DNA of 64,000 nt from Rhizobium sp. WSM4643 (GTDB lineage: Bacteria; Pseudomonadota; Alphaproteobacteria; Rhizobiales; Rhizobiaceae), in the NCBI RefSeq assembly GCF_025152745.1, contig NZ_CP104040.1, positions 4,369,501 to 4,433,500 of the forward strand, written 5' to 3'. Below are positions 28,524 to 39,257 of the stretch, in pieces (the stretch's first letter is position 1; the number at the start of each line of letters is the position of its first letter). The notes beneath the pieces are model-generated. The model was not told the DNA's origin and searched no databases. It saw only the letters and a program-made list of their open reading frames with translations. The translations under genes and the position numbers were made by a program.

Positions 28524-28793
28524 ATGGCACACAAAAAAGCTGGCGGTTCATCGCGCAACGGTCGCGATTCTCAGTCCAAGCGCCTTGGCGTGAAGAAGTT
28601 CGGCGGCGAAGCCGTCATCGCAGGCAACATCATCGTGCGTCAGCGCGGTACTGAGTGGCATCCGGGTTCCAACGTCGGCCTCGGCAAGGATCACACGATT
28701 TTTGCGCTTACCGCCGGCAATGTGAACTACCGAACGAAGGCCAACGGTCGCGTCTACGTGTCTGTCATGCCGAAAGCGGAAGCAGCGGAATAA
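28524..28793 (+). CDS. rpmA: 50S ribosomal protein L27
   Basis: 89 residues. [37 protein letters not shown] is the typical flexible N-terminus, which reaches the peptidyl-transferase centre and needs no cleavage, unlike the Firmicutes form. AAGGAG precedes ATG 28524. Second gene of the rplU-rpmA unit, followed by a strong terminator. Confidence 0.99.
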
Positions 28794-28864
28794 GCCGGTA
28801 GCGCTCAAAAACAGCCGGCGTCTCATCGACCCGGCTGGCCGTATCAGGTTCAGTCTAGAAAACA

Positions 28865-28893
28865 GGGGAGATGGGGCGCCATCTCCCCTTTTT
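28865..28893 (+). terminator. Rho-independent terminator after rplU-rpmA
   Basis: Ten-pair perfect stem (arms GGGGAGATGG and CCATCTCCCC, loop GGCG) followed by TTTTT. It ends the ribosomal protein transcript 27 bases before the acetyltransferase ATG, so that gene needs readthrough or its own promoter. Confidence 0.9.
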
Positions 28894-28919
28894 CTTTACC
28901 CCTCAAGGAGGACTGAACC

Positions 28920-29576
28920 ATGCAAGGCGAATTGTTAAGGGCAGACCAATCACGGTCTCCCCGGGAAGACCAGCGGTCTTCCGAAGAACGGCTGAGGCCG
29001 GAACGGTTAAGGACCGATTGCCCTGTCTTGTTATCGGAAAGGCTCGTCATGCGCGCGCCCCACGAAGAAGACATCGACGCCCTTGCCCATCTCGCCAACA
29101 ACGCCAAAGTCGCCACCATGGTATCGCGTATGCCGCACCCTTATACCGCCGATGATGCTGCTGACTTCGTGCGTCGCACGAAAAATGGCGATATTGGCAA
29201 GTGCGTCTATGCGATCACCAAGGCCGAAAACGGCGCCTTTATCGGCTGCTGCGGCGTCGAGCCGCATGCGGACGGCAGAACCGTCGAGATCGGCTACTGG
29301 CTGGGCGAGCCCTATTGGAACAAGGGTTATACCACCGAGGCCTGCCATGCCCTGGTCGATATGGTGTTCAGGACCCGTCAGGACGTCGATCAGATCGACG
29401 CTCGTTGCCGGGTCATGAACGTCGCCTCGCGCCGCGTCATCCAGAAGTGCGGCTTCCAGTTCCAGGGTTCGGGGCTCGCCGCCTCGCTGGCGCTCGGCAG
29501 CAACGTGCCGGTCGAATGGTACAGGCTCGACCGCAAGACCTGGATGTCCCTCCGAAGCTGGGGGAACATCGCATGA
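28920..29576 (+). CDS. GNAT family N-acetyltransferase (RimJ/RimL-like)
   Basis: 218 residues. ATG 28920 follows AAGGAGG at an ideal distance. The first 40 residues are polar and unlike the domain (RADQSRSPREDQRSSEERLRPERLR). The rest is a RimJ-type acetyltransferase: LLSERLVMRAPHEEDIDAL, VEIGYWLGEPYWNKGYTTEACHALVDMVF (acetyl-CoA loop W-N-K-G-Y-T-T-E-A) and NVASRRVIQKCGFQFQGSG. Target unknown; the relatives modify ribosomal proteins or small amines. Its stop overlaps the start of a second acetyltransferase by 4 nt. Confidence 0.9.
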   Translation: MQGELLRADQSRSPREDQRSSEERLRPERLRTDCPVLLSERLVMRAPHEEDIDALAHLANNAKVATMVSRMPHPYTADDAADFVRRTKNGDIGKCVYAITKAENGAFIGCCGVEPHADGRTVEIGYWLGEPYWNKGYTTEACHALVDMVFRTRQDVDQIDARCRVMNVASRRVIQKCGFQFQGSGLAASLALGSNVPVEWYRLDRKTWMSLRSWGNIA

Positions 29577-30163
29577 GCACGACTGCGCTGCAAAGGCCGG
29601 AGGCCAAGCCGATGATGCCCGGCCCCGCGCCTGTTATCTCGACCGCCCGGCTGACGCTCCGCCCCCACAGGCTGAGCGATGCGCCTGCGATCGCGGAATC
29701 GCTCTCCGATTTCGCGGTCACGCGCATGCTGTCCCGTGTACCCGCGCCGTTCGACCGGCAGGATGCGCTGGACTGGCTGATCCCGGTCACCTCGGGCACC
29801 CTGCCCGACTGGCCGTTGGCGATCACCGATAAGGACGATGTCCATATCGGCAACGTCTCGATCGAGCTGCGCCACGGTCGCTGGCACCTCGGCTACTGGC
29901 TGAACCGCTACTACTGGCGGCGCGGCTATATGAGCGAGGCGGTGGCGGCCATCATCGAGCGTTTCTCGCGCCGCATGCCGGAGACGCCGGTTCATTCCGG
30001 CGTTTTCGCCGACAACCCGGCTTCGCTGCGACTGCAGGAGAAGCTCGGTTTCCGCATGACGGGTTGCGGCGAAATCTATTGTTTCGCCCGCAACACCATG
30101 GTGTCGCACATCGAAACCGTGCTGCAGTCAGGTATGTTGCAGCCGCCGCGAAAGATGGCGTGA
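29573..30163 (+). CDS. GNAT family N-acetyltransferase, second of a pair
   Basis: 196 residues from ATG 29573, translationally coupled (ATGA) to the preceding acetyltransferase. The pattern is the same, ISTARLTLRPHRLSDAPAIAESL then LGYWLNRYYWRRGYMSEAVAAIIERF (coenzyme loop R-R-G-Y-M-S-E-A) and NPASLRLQEKLGFRMTGCGEIYC. The two proteins are diverged paralogues, probably from tandem duplication, and may act on related substrates. The end is followed by an imperfect hairpin shared with the convergent broken gene. Confidence 0.9.
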   Translation: MSTTALQRPEAKPMMPGPAPVISTARLTLRPHRLSDAPAIAESLSDFAVTRMLSRVPAPFDRQDALDWLIPVTSGTLPDWPLAITDKDDVHIGNVSIELRHGRWHLGYWLNRYYWRRGYMSEAVAAIIERFSRRMPETPVHSGVFADNPASLRLQEKLGFRMTGCGEIYCFARNTMVSHIETVLQSGMLQPPRKMA

Positions 30164-30173
30164 TTAAACCCGA

Positions 30174-30200
30174 GACGTCGCCGCACCGGCGGCGTCTCCA
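30174..30200. terminator. Possible bidirectional terminator
   Basis: Imperfect hairpin with outer arms GAGACG and CGTCTC and inner CCGC/GCGG. It lies between the convergent ends of the acetyltransferase gene and the frameshifted gene. T-runs are weak on both sides. Confidence 0.4.
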
Positions 30201-30209
30201 TCAATTCCA

Positions 30210-31077
30210 TCAATCGCCGATCTCGACCCATACGGGGAAATGATCGGAACCGACGGACAGCGTATCGATCCGGGCGGATTTCAACCGGCTCTGCAGGCCG
30301 CAACTGACGAAGCAGTAATCGAGATGCATGCGTTTGCCGTGATCTTCGGGATCCATCCAGCTGTAGCTCCCCGGAGAGTAAGCCTCCAGCGCCGCAAAGG
30401 CGTCGACCGGCGTGCCGATCCTCGCCACACGGCCATAATATCCGCCGCCAGCACCGGCGAGCGCGCAATATTCCGGCGATTCCGGCTCCATGTTGAAATC
30501 GCCCATGATCAGGTAATCCTCCGGCAGCGGCGGCTCCGGCAGATCGAATTCGCCGCCCCCCCGTCAGCGACCCACCCTCCTGGACGAAGGCATTGAGATG
30601 CGTGTTCAAGAATTCCAATTGGCGGATGCGCTCGTCGGCGGAGACATGGTCGAGATGCACGCAGTAGACGCGGATCGCACCGCCGGGTGCTGCGATCACC
30701 GCCTCGGTCGCGCCGCGCTGCGGGTTGATCTTGCCGATCGTCCGGCTGCGCGGCAGAAGCAGCGTTCGGGTCGAGACGATCGGCCAACGCGACAGCACCA
30801 TGTTGCCGAACTGAAAACGGGTGCCGGGCACCGGCTGCAGCCCGCCTTCGACCGGCTCGATATGCATGTCGCAGGCCGGCCCATACACCCAGAAATGGTC
30901 GGGAAAGAAGCCTGCAATATCGGCCGCCATGTCGGCAAAACCGTTGCGGGAGAAGCCGCGGGTCACCTCCTGCAGCGCGATGACATCGGCTCCCTCGAGG
31001 CTCCGGGCAATGCGCGCCAGATCGTACCTGCCGTCGAGACCGAAGCCGTACTGTATGTTATAGCTCGCGAAATTCAC
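30210..31077 (-). pseudogene. Endonuclease/exonuclease/phosphatase family protein, frameshifted
   Basis: The gene reads from GTG 31077 (VNFASYNIQYGFGLDGRYDLARIAR...) through ALQEV (metal Glu) and VYCVHLDHVSADERIRQLEFL. It then leaves frame in a run of seven C (30556-30562, G7 on the coding strand). The rest continues in another frame as LPEDYLIMGDFNMEPESPEY (D-F-N motif) to GSDHFPVWVEIGD, with the catalytic SDH. Removing one G restores about 289 residues with all motifs of the Mg-dependent family, which includes DNases and phospholipid phosphatases. It may be a real pseudogene, a slipped-strand variable gene or a sequencing error; the sequence alone cannot tell. No signal peptide. Confidence 0.8.
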
Positions 31078-31089
31078 GATAATCTTTGA

Positions 31090-33398
<2,309 letters not shown>

Positions 33399-33406
<8 letters not shown>

Positions 33407-34682
33407 TACCGTTGCGCCGGGCCCTGACATTGACGTGCTGATGAACGACATCGGCCGCAAGGCAAAGGCTGCCGCACGACCGCTGGGCTTTGCGTCCACC
33501 GAGGCGAAGAACAGCGCGCTGGATGCCATGGCCGATGCGATCCTGGCGAACAAGGCACATATTCTTGCCGAGAACGCCAAGGACCTGAAGGACATCGAAG
33601 GCACCGAGATGCTCGCTTCCTTCGTCGACCGGCTGACGCTGAACGACAAGCGCATCGCCGAGATGGCCGAGGGAATCCGCGCCATCGCCGCCCTTGCCGA
33701 TCCGGTCGGTGAAGTCATTGCTGCCTGGGACCGGCCGAACGGCCTGAAGATCGAGCGCGTCCGCACGCCGCTCGGCGTCATCGGCGTGATCTTCGAAAGC
33801 CGGCCGAACGTCACGGCGGATGCCGGCGCCCTCTGCGTCAAGGCGGGCAATGCCGTCATCCTGCGTTGCGGCTCGGATTCGCGCCGTTCATCGCAGGCTA
33901 TCCATGCCTGCCTGGTCGAGGGCCTGAAGGCGGCAGGGCTTCCAGAGCATGCTATCCAGCTCGTTCCGGTCACCGACCGCGCCGCCGTCGGCGCCATGCT
34001 GCGCGGCCTCGACGGGGCGATCGACGTCATCGTGCCGCGCGGCGGCAAGAGCCTGGTTGCCCGCGTGCAGAGCGAGGCGCGTGTGCCGGTCTTTGCCCAT
34101 CTCGAAGGCCTTTGCCACATCTATGTCGATGCCTCGGCCGATATCGAGATGGCCAAGAGGATCATCGTCAACGCCAAGATGCGCCGCACCGGCATCTGCG
34201 GCGCAGCCGAAACCCTGCTCGTCGACGGCGCCGCGATCGGCACGCATCTGACACCGCTGCTCGATGCTCTCGCGGAGGCCGGCTGCGAGATCCGCGCTTC
34301 GCCAACAGTGCTGAAGGTCGCCCCCGGCATGAAGCCCGCGACCGAAGAGGACTGGTCGACCGAATATCTCGACGCGATTATTTCGGTTGCCGTCGTCGAC
34401 GGCATTTCGGGCGCCATCGCCCATATCCAGACCTATTCCTCGAACCACACCGAGTCTGTTATCGCCGAGGATCCTGACGTCGTCGCGCGTTTCTTCACCG
34501 AGGTCGATTCGGCGATCCTGCTGCACAATGCCTCGACGCAGTTTGCCGATGGCGGCGAGTTCGGCATGGGTGCGGAAATCGGCATCGCCACCGGCAAGAT
34601 GCACGCCCGTGGCCCCGTCGGCGTCGAACAGCTCACTTCTTTCAAATATCGGGTGCACGGCGCCGGACAAACGCGGCCCTGA
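33399..34682 (+). CDS. proA: Gamma-glutamyl phosphate reductase
   Basis: Second proline enzyme: NADPH-dependent reduction of gamma-glutamyl phosphate to the semialdehyde. 427 residues of the aldehyde dehydrogenase superfamily. It has [37 protein letters not shown] and VPRGGKSLV. The catalytic Cys lies in [15 protein letters not shown]. The end reads [34 protein letters not shown]. It begins 8 nt inside proB and ends one base before a possible GTG start of nadD. Confidence 0.98.
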
Positions 34683-34683
34683 C

Positions 34684-35319
34684 GTGACGATCGACAATGT
34701 GGACCGGCACTATCTCCGCATGCCGCACAGCGAGCGCGGCATGGTCGTCGGTCTGTTCGGCGGTTCATTCAATCCGCCGCATCAAGGCCACGCGCTCGTC
34801 GCCGAGATCGCCCTCAAGCGGCTCGGCCTCGACCAGCTCTGGTGGATGGTCACACCCGGCAATCCGCTGAAAAGCCGCAACCAGCTCGCACCACTCGCCG
34901 AGCGCATTGCCGAAAGCGAGCGTGTTGCACCCGATCCACGCATCAAGGTCACCGCCTTCGAACAGACGCTCGGCACCAGCTACACCGCCAACACGCTTGC
35001 CCGCGTCAAGGCGCGCAATCCGCATGTTCATTTCATCTGGATCATGGGCGCAGACAGCCTGCAGACCTTTCACAAATGGCAGAAGTGGCAGGAGATTGCC
35101 CGCACCTTCCCGATCGCGGTGATCGATCGGCCGGGTGCAACGCTTTCCTTCCTGTCCTCGAAAATGGCCAGGACCTTCGATTTCGCCCGTGTCGATGAGG
35201 ATGATGCCCGTATTCTCTGGAAGAAACGTGCCCCGGCCTGGACCTTTATCCACGGGCCGCGCTCCGGCCTGAGTTCGACGGCAATCCGCAACGGCTCGTC
35301 GCACGGCGACGCCGAATAG
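34684..35319 (+). CDS. nadD: Nicotinate-nucleotide adenylyltransferase
   Basis: Makes deamido-NAD from nicotinate mononucleotide and ATP. The nucleotidyltransferase motif GLFGGSFNPPHQGHALVAEIAL and the C-terminal GLSSTAIR are present. The start is uncertain: GTG 34684 (VTIDNVDRHYLRM...), one base after proA, gives 211 residues; ATG 34720 (MPHSERGMVVGLFGG) gives 199, and neither has a strong ribosome binding site. The obgE-proB-proA-nadD order with rsfS and rlmH further downstream is the usual rhizobial arrangement. Here the small RNA and the modABC locus sit between nadD and rsfS. Confidence 0.95.
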   Translation: MTIDNVDRHYLRMPHSERGMVVGLFGGSFNPPHQGHALVAEIALKRLGLDQLWWMVTPGNPLKSRNQLAPLAERIAESERVAPDPRIKVTAFEQTLGTSYTANTLARVKARNPHVHFIWIMGADSLQTFHKWQKWQEIARTFPIAVIDRPGATLSFLSSKMARTFDFARVDEDDARILWKKRAPAWTFIHGPRSGLSSTAIRNGSSHGDAE

Positions 35320-35369
35320 AGCGCCGAGCGCCCGGCAAGACGCATGCGCCAGCCTGATTTCAGAAGATC

Positions 35370-35497
35370 CAGAAAACGAGAAAGCCCGACGGGGGAGGAG
35401 ATCCGTCGGGCTTATAAACTCGATCGACAACTGGGAGGAGGAGTGTTGTCGACCCTATCGAACGGCTATGGGAGGAGGAGAAGCCGTGTCGATAAGT
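35370..35497 (-). ncRNA. Candidate small RNA with three anti-Shine-Dalgarno hairpins (cuckoo/ar14-like)
   Basis: Read on the minus strand, three hairpins follow one another, each with a CUCCUCC-containing loop that is complementary to Shine-Dalgarno sequences. Hairpin 1 is 35456-35494: stem of 12 pairs with one bulge, loop of 14. Hairpin 2 is 35424-35452: 8 pairs, loop of 13. Hairpin 3 is 35382-35413: 11 pairs, loop ATCTCCTCCC; it is followed by TCTCGTTTTC and so also serves as terminator. The stems differ in sequence while the loops are nearly identical, which argues for selection on structure and loop. This matches what is known of the cuckoo/ar14 families in Rhizobiales. The 5' end is inferred; CATACT about 10 bases upstream could be a -10 box. 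The gene is convergent with nadD. Confidence 0.8.
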
Positions 35498-35761
35498 ATG
35501 TTTTATCATATTCGACAAAAAGGTGAATACCGATTGGTGCATTGCAGCAATGCATCTGATGCAAATCTCGAGGTGAATTTTGCTTCCCCATTGCTGTTTT
35601 TATTAGCAAACATTAACGAACCAGTCCCGGTCGCCGGGAGTCCTTGCGCCTTGTAAAGCCGACTCCCAGGAATTTTCGCCCTGCTGATCTCACTTTCGGC
35701 GGAAGCCATGCACCTGACGAATGCGTGAACATTGCGCCGCTGCGAACGCGAGCCTCGATAC

Positions 35762-35785
35762 GGTTATATTTTCCTGGATATATCC
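35762..35785. promoter_or_regulatory. Upstream Mo-box-like palindrome before modA
   Basis: Arms GGTTATAT and ATATATCC, one mismatch from a perfect inverted repeat, with an eight-base spacer. It resembles ModE/MopA operator half sites (TTATAT-type) and lies 62-85 bases before the modA ATG. Confidence 0.5.
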
Positions 35786-35804
35786 CTAGCCAAAAAGCCT
35801 CGAC

Positions 35805-35828
35805 CGTTATATTCCTCGCAATATTTCG
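35805..35828. promoter_or_regulatory. Downstream Mo-box-like palindrome before modA
   Basis: Arms CGTTATATT and AATATTTCG with a six-base spacer, two mismatches from a perfect repeat. This is close to the known Mo-box pattern (CGNTATAT...ATATNCG) and ends 18 bases before the modA ATG, where a bound ModE would block transcription. The likely ligand protein is encoded at 38671-39048. Confidence 0.6.
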
Positions 35829-35846
35829 AACTTCGGGGAATGAATT

Positions 35847-36638
35847 ATGCAGAACCGCCGCCGATGGATGAAACTGGCAATCGCCGCGATCGCAGCCCTC
35901 TGGCTTGGCGCGACAGTGCTTTCGGCGCCGGCAGCCGCAGCCGAAAAGCTCACCGTCTTTGCTGCGGCGAGCCTCAAGGATGCGCTCGACGCCGCCAATG
36001 CCGCCTGGACGAAGGAAAGCGGCAAGGAAGCCGTCGCCTCCTATGCGGCGAGCGGGGCGCTGGCCAAGCAGATCGAAAACGCGGCCCCTGCCGATGTCTT
36101 CATCTCGGCCGATCTCGACTGGATGGATTATCTCGCCAAAAAGAGCCTGATCAAGGCCGACACCCGCTCCAACCTGCTCGGCAACAAGATCGTGCTCGTT
36201 GCGGAAAAGGACAAGGCAAAACCGGTTGAGATCAAGCAAGGCTTCGATCTCGCCGGGCTTCTGGGCGACGGCAAGCTTGCCATGGGTGAGCCGAAATCGG
36301 TTCCGGCCGGCAAATACGGCATGGCCGCGCTCGAAAAGCTCGGCGTCTGGAAATCGGTCGAAACCAAGGTCGCCGGCGCCGAAAGCGTGCGCGCCGCCCT
36401 TGCCCTCGTCTCGCGCGGCGAAGCGCCCTTTGGCATCGTCTACCAGACGGATGCCGCAGCCGATAAGGGTGTCGCCATCGTCGGCACATTCCCCGCCGAT
36501 TCCCACCCGCCGATCATCTATCCGATCGCAATCCTTGCCGAGAGCAAGAACCCGGATGCGACAGCCTATCTCGACTTCCTGAAATCCGACAAGGCCGCCG
36601 CCTTCTTCGCGGCGCAGGGTTTTACCGTTCTCAAGTGA
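35847..36638 (+). CDS. modA: Molybdate ABC transporter periplasmic binding protein
   Basis: Binds molybdate (and tungstate) in the periplasm. 263 residues with a signal peptide (MQNRRRWMKLAIAAIAALWLGATVLSAPAAAA, cleavage near residue 32). The mature part has LTVFAAASLKDALDAANAAWTKESG, YAASGALAKQIENAAPADVFISAD, VPAGKYGMAAL and FGIVYQTDAAAD, the anion-binding Ser/Ala/Tyr pattern of ModA. Two Mo-box-like palindromes precede it. A RIME-like element separates it from modB, which may reduce expression of the downstream genes. Confidence 0.96.
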   Translation: MQNRRRWMKLAIAAIAALWLGATVLSAPAAAAEKLTVFAAASLKDALDAANAAWTKESGKEAVASYAASGALAKQIENAAPADVFISADLDWMDYLAKKSLIKADTRSNLLGNKIVLVAEKDKAKPVEIKQGFDLAGLLGDGKLAMGEPKSVPAGKYGMAALEKLGVWKSVETKVAGAESVRAALALVSRGEAPFGIVYQTDAAADKGVAIVGTFPADSHPPIIYPIAILAESKNPDATAYLDFLKSDKAAAFFAAQGFTVLK

Positions 36639-36684
36639 TTGAGGGGCGAAATGATTGCGGAATCAACAGTGACGGCCTAGCGTG

Positions 36685-36868
36685 AAGCTGCCCCTCACCC
36701 TAACCCTCTCCCCGTAAACGGGGCGAGGGGACGTGCCCTGCGAAAGGTTTGAGAGGAACCGAGAGGGTGCGGCTATTCCCCTTCGCCCCGCAAGCGGGGG
36801 TCCGAAGGACGGGTCGAGACCCGTGGCTCGACCCCGGTTGGTGCCGGCAGGCGGATGAGGGGCAGGCA
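36685..36868. repeat. RIME-like intergenic mosaic element
   Basis: About 180 bases bounded by TGCCCCTCA (36689) and its inverted copy TGAGGGGCA (36856-36864). Inside are further palindromes: CCCCG-TAAA-CGGGG near 36710-36723, CCCCGCAAGCGGGG near 36784 and ACGGGTCGAGACCCGT near 36809. This modular arrangement and the CCCTCACCCTAACCCTCTCC stretch match the repeated mosaic elements described in Rhizobium. It occupies most of the modA-modB gap. Confidence 0.8.
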
Positions 36869-36904
36869 CTGGGTGACACCGAATTTCCAGGGAGACAACT
36901 GCAT

Positions 36905-37606
36905 TTGGACACCTTCGGCTTGAGCGATGAGGAATGGACGGCGATCCTGCTCAGCCTGCGCGTCTCGATCGTCGCCATGCTGGCGAGCCTGCCCTTCGGC
37001 ATCCTCGTCGCCTTGTTGCTTGCCCGTGGCCGCTTCTGGGGTAAGTCGATACTGAACGGTGTCGTTCATCTGCCGCTGATCCTGCCTCCGGTCGTCACCG
37101 GTTTTCTTCTCCTCATCCTGTTCGGCCGCCGCGGTCCGATCGGCAGCCTGCTCGACCAGTATTTCGGCATCGTCTTGTCTTTCCGCTGGACGGGTGCTGC
37201 GCTGGCCTGCGCCGTCATGGCCTTTCCGCTGATGGTGCGCAGCATCCGCCTGTCGATCGAGGCGGTCGACCGCAAGCTGGAAGAGGCGGCCGGAACGCTC
37301 GGCGCCGGCCCCGTCTGGATCTTCCTGACGATCACCCTGCCGCTGACCCTGCCCGGCATCATCGTCGGCATGATCCTCTCTTTTGCCAAGGCGATGGGCG
37401 AATTCGGCGCGACGATCACCTTCGTTTCCAACATTCCCGGCGAAACCCAGACGCTGTCGTCGGCGATCTACACCTTCACCCAGGTGCCGGGCGGCGATGC
37501 CGGCGCGCTCCGCCTGACGCTCGTCGCCGTCGTCATATCAATGGCCGCCCTGCTCGCCTCCGAATTCCTCGCTCGTCTCGCCGGCCGGAGGATCGACCCG
37601 GAATGA
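36905..37606 (+). CDS. modB: Molybdate ABC transporter permease
   Basis: Inner-membrane permease, 233 residues with five predicted spans. The probable start is TTG 36905 ([20 protein letters not shown] follows), with GGGAG ten bases upstream; frames extending further 5' run through the RIME element. Typical ModB sequence is [24 protein letters not shown], with coupling loop [30 protein letters not shown] and the conserved [20 protein letters not shown]. Overlaps modC by 4 nt. Confidence 0.94.
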   Translation: MDTFGLSDEEWTAILLSLRVSIVAMLASLPFGILVALLLARGRFWGKSILNGVVHLPLILPPVVTGFLLLILFGRRGPIGSLLDQYFGIVLSFRWTGAALACAVMAFPLMVRSIRLSIEAVDRKLEEAAGTLGAGPVWIFLTITLPLTLPGIIVGMILSFAKAMGEFGATITFVSNIPGETQTLSSAIYTFTQVPGGDAGALRLTLVAVVISMAALLASEFLARLAGRRIDPE

Positions 37607-38670
37607 CGCTGATCGTCGAGGCAAAACAGAGGCTCGGCGCCTTTTCGCTCAATGCCGCCTTCACCTCCGAGCGTGGCGTCACCGCGCTGTTCGGCCGCTC
37701 CGGCTCCGGCAAGACCTCGATGATCCGCATCATCGCCGGTCTCGCCCGCCCGGACGAAGGCCGCGTCATCCTCGACGGCGAAGTCTTGACCGAAACCGCA
37801 ACCGGCATCTTCGTGCAGAGACATCGTCGCCGCTTCGGTTATGTCTTCCAGGAGGCCCGACTTTTCCCGCATCTCAGCATTCGCGCCAATCTCACCTATG
37901 GCCGCTGGTTCGCGCCGAGACCGGCACAGGGCGAGAGCTTCGATCACATCGTCGACCTGCTCGGCATCGAGACGCTGCTGGAGCGCAGCCCATCAAAACT
38001 TTCCGGCGGCGAGAAGCAGCGCGTTGCCATCGGCCGCGCACTTCTCTCCTCGCCCCGCCTGCTGTTGATGGACGAGCCGCTCGCCGCCCTCGATGATGCG
38101 CGCAAGGCCGAGATTCTGCCTTATCTGGAACGATTGCGCGACGAGACCGACATACCGATCGTCTATGTCAGCCATTCGATCGCTGAGGTGGCGCGGCTGG
38201 CAAACCAGGTCATCGTCATGCGTGACGGCAAGGTGGAAGCGACAGGCCCTGCCATCGACATATTGAGCCGCCCCTCCACCGCCTCCGACCGGCGGGAAGC
38301 GGGCGCACTGCTGGAAGGCACGGTCGAAAGCTTCGATGCGCGGCACCGTCTATCGACGGTCGCGCTGAAATCCTGTCAACTCCATATTCCGGGAGCCGCC
38401 CTTGCGCCCGGCAAATCGGTTCGCATCCGCATCCCCTCCCGCGATGTCATGCTGGCGACCGCAAGGCCAGAGGGGCTCAGCGCGCTGAATATCCTGGAAG
38501 CAAGGATAGACGGGATGTCGTCGACCGAGGACGGAACGGTGGAAATCCGGCTCGATTGCGGCGGCGATATCATTCTTTCCCGGATCACGACATTGTCCTG
38601 CGAGCGTCTGGATCTTCGACAGGGAAGGGCGGTCTTCGCCGTCATCAAGACAGTTGCCCTGGAGGCCTGA
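37603..38670 (+). CDS. modC: Molybdate ABC transporter ATP-binding protein
   Basis: Energises molybdate import. 355 residues. The ATPase domain has Walker [11 protein letters not shown]-loop [13 protein letters not shown], signature [19 protein letters not shown] and Walker [13 protein letters not shown]. The C-terminal third is a Mop/TOBE regulatory domain ([25 protein letters not shown]), through which molybdate can inhibit transport. It starts 4 nt inside modB. Its stop directly abuts the stop of the convergent ModE-like gene, with no base between them. Confidence 0.96.
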   Translation: MTLIVEAKQRLGAFSLNAAFTSERGVTALFGRSGSGKTSMIRIIAGLARPDEGRVILDGEVLTETATGIFVQRHRRRFGYVFQEARLFPHLSIRANLTYGRWFAPRPAQGESFDHIVDLLGIETLLERSPSKLSGGEKQRVAIGRALLSSPRLLLMDEPLAALDDARKAEILPYLERLRDETDIPIVYVSHSIAEVARLANQVIVMRDGKVEATGPAIDILSRPSTASDRREAGALLEGTVESFDARHRLSTVALKSCQLHIPGAALAPGKSVRIRIPSRDVMLATARPEGLSALNILEARIDGMSSTEDGTVEIRLDCGGDIILSRITTLSCERLDLRQGRAVFAVIKTVALEA

Positions 38671-39048
38671 TCAGCCGCGTTCGCCTTGCTGCAGGTTGCG
38701 CTTGCCCTCAAGCCAGGCGAGATCGTCGGCAAGGCTGGTGCGCATCGTCCTTTCCATCCGGCGGAAACGCTCGAGCAATTCCTCACCGAACGGCGTCAGC
38801 GCCGCGCCGCCGCCCTTCTGCCCGCCGCGCTGCGATTCCACCACCTGTTCGTTAAACATCCGGTTCATCTCGCTGACCAGCAGCCATGCCCGCCGATAGG
38901 ACATGTCCATCGCCCGCCCGGCCGCCGAGATCGATCCGGTCTGGCGGATATGTTCCAGCAGTTCCATCTTGCCATGGCCGAGACGATCCTCATCCGGGAA
39001 GCTGATTCGCAGGACGGGCACGAGTGTTTTTGCGGCTGAGTCGGTCAT
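38671..39048 (-). CDS. ModE-type transcriptional regulator, DNA-binding domain only
   Basis: 125 residues from ATG 39048 (MTDSAAKTLVPVLRISFPDEDRLG). It is the N-terminal winged helix-turn-helix of ModE: HGKMELLEHIRQTGSISAAGRAMDMSYRRAWLLVSEMNRMF, then a wing rich in Gly (SQRGGQKGGGAALTPFGEELLERFRRME). The C-terminal molybdate-binding Mop domains of E. coli ModE (about 260 residues) are absent, so metal sensing must occur differently or through a partner. Its gene ends tail to tail with modC and it probably acts on the Mo boxes before modA. A longer start at 39093 is possible; ribosome binding sites are weak at both. Confidence 0.9.
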   Translation of the reverse strand: MTDSAAKTLVPVLRISFPDEDRLGHGKMELLEHIRQTGSISAAGRAMDMSYRRAWLLVSEMNRMFNEQVVESQRGGQKGGGAALTPFGEELLERFRRMERTMRTSLADDLAWLEGKRNLQQGERG

Positions 39049-39191
39049 TGAATCGGAAGATCGTGGAATTTGCCGCACTTTACGCTGCGGCATGGAAACT
39101 GTACACCGCCCGCACGAGGCCGCCCCGAGCAGCCAAATGCTTCAATTCGAACGGCAGATCGGGTTTTCGGCCGTTCCGTACCTTAGCATGT

Positions 39192-39220
39192 CTTGAAACA
39201 TTAATGGTTTGATGCCTATC
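39192..39220 (+). promoter_or_regulatory. Candidate promoter before rsfS (sigma-70 or RpoH-like)
   Basis: CTTGAA (39192-39197) and CCTATC (39215-39220) with 17 bases between. This resembles rhizobial RpoH promoters (CTTGAA, CCTAT) as well as a weak sigma-70 site. It lies 38 bases before the ATG of rsfS. Confidence 0.45.
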
Positions 39221-39257
39221 TTAACCATATCCGGTCGCGATCGGATCTGTGTTGTGC

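Noticed and set aside
35468..35656. 62-codon plus-strand frame with GGAGG repeats at its start
   Set aside because: The GGAGG sequences are the complements of the small RNA loops; the frame begins inside a hairpin and has no coding signature.
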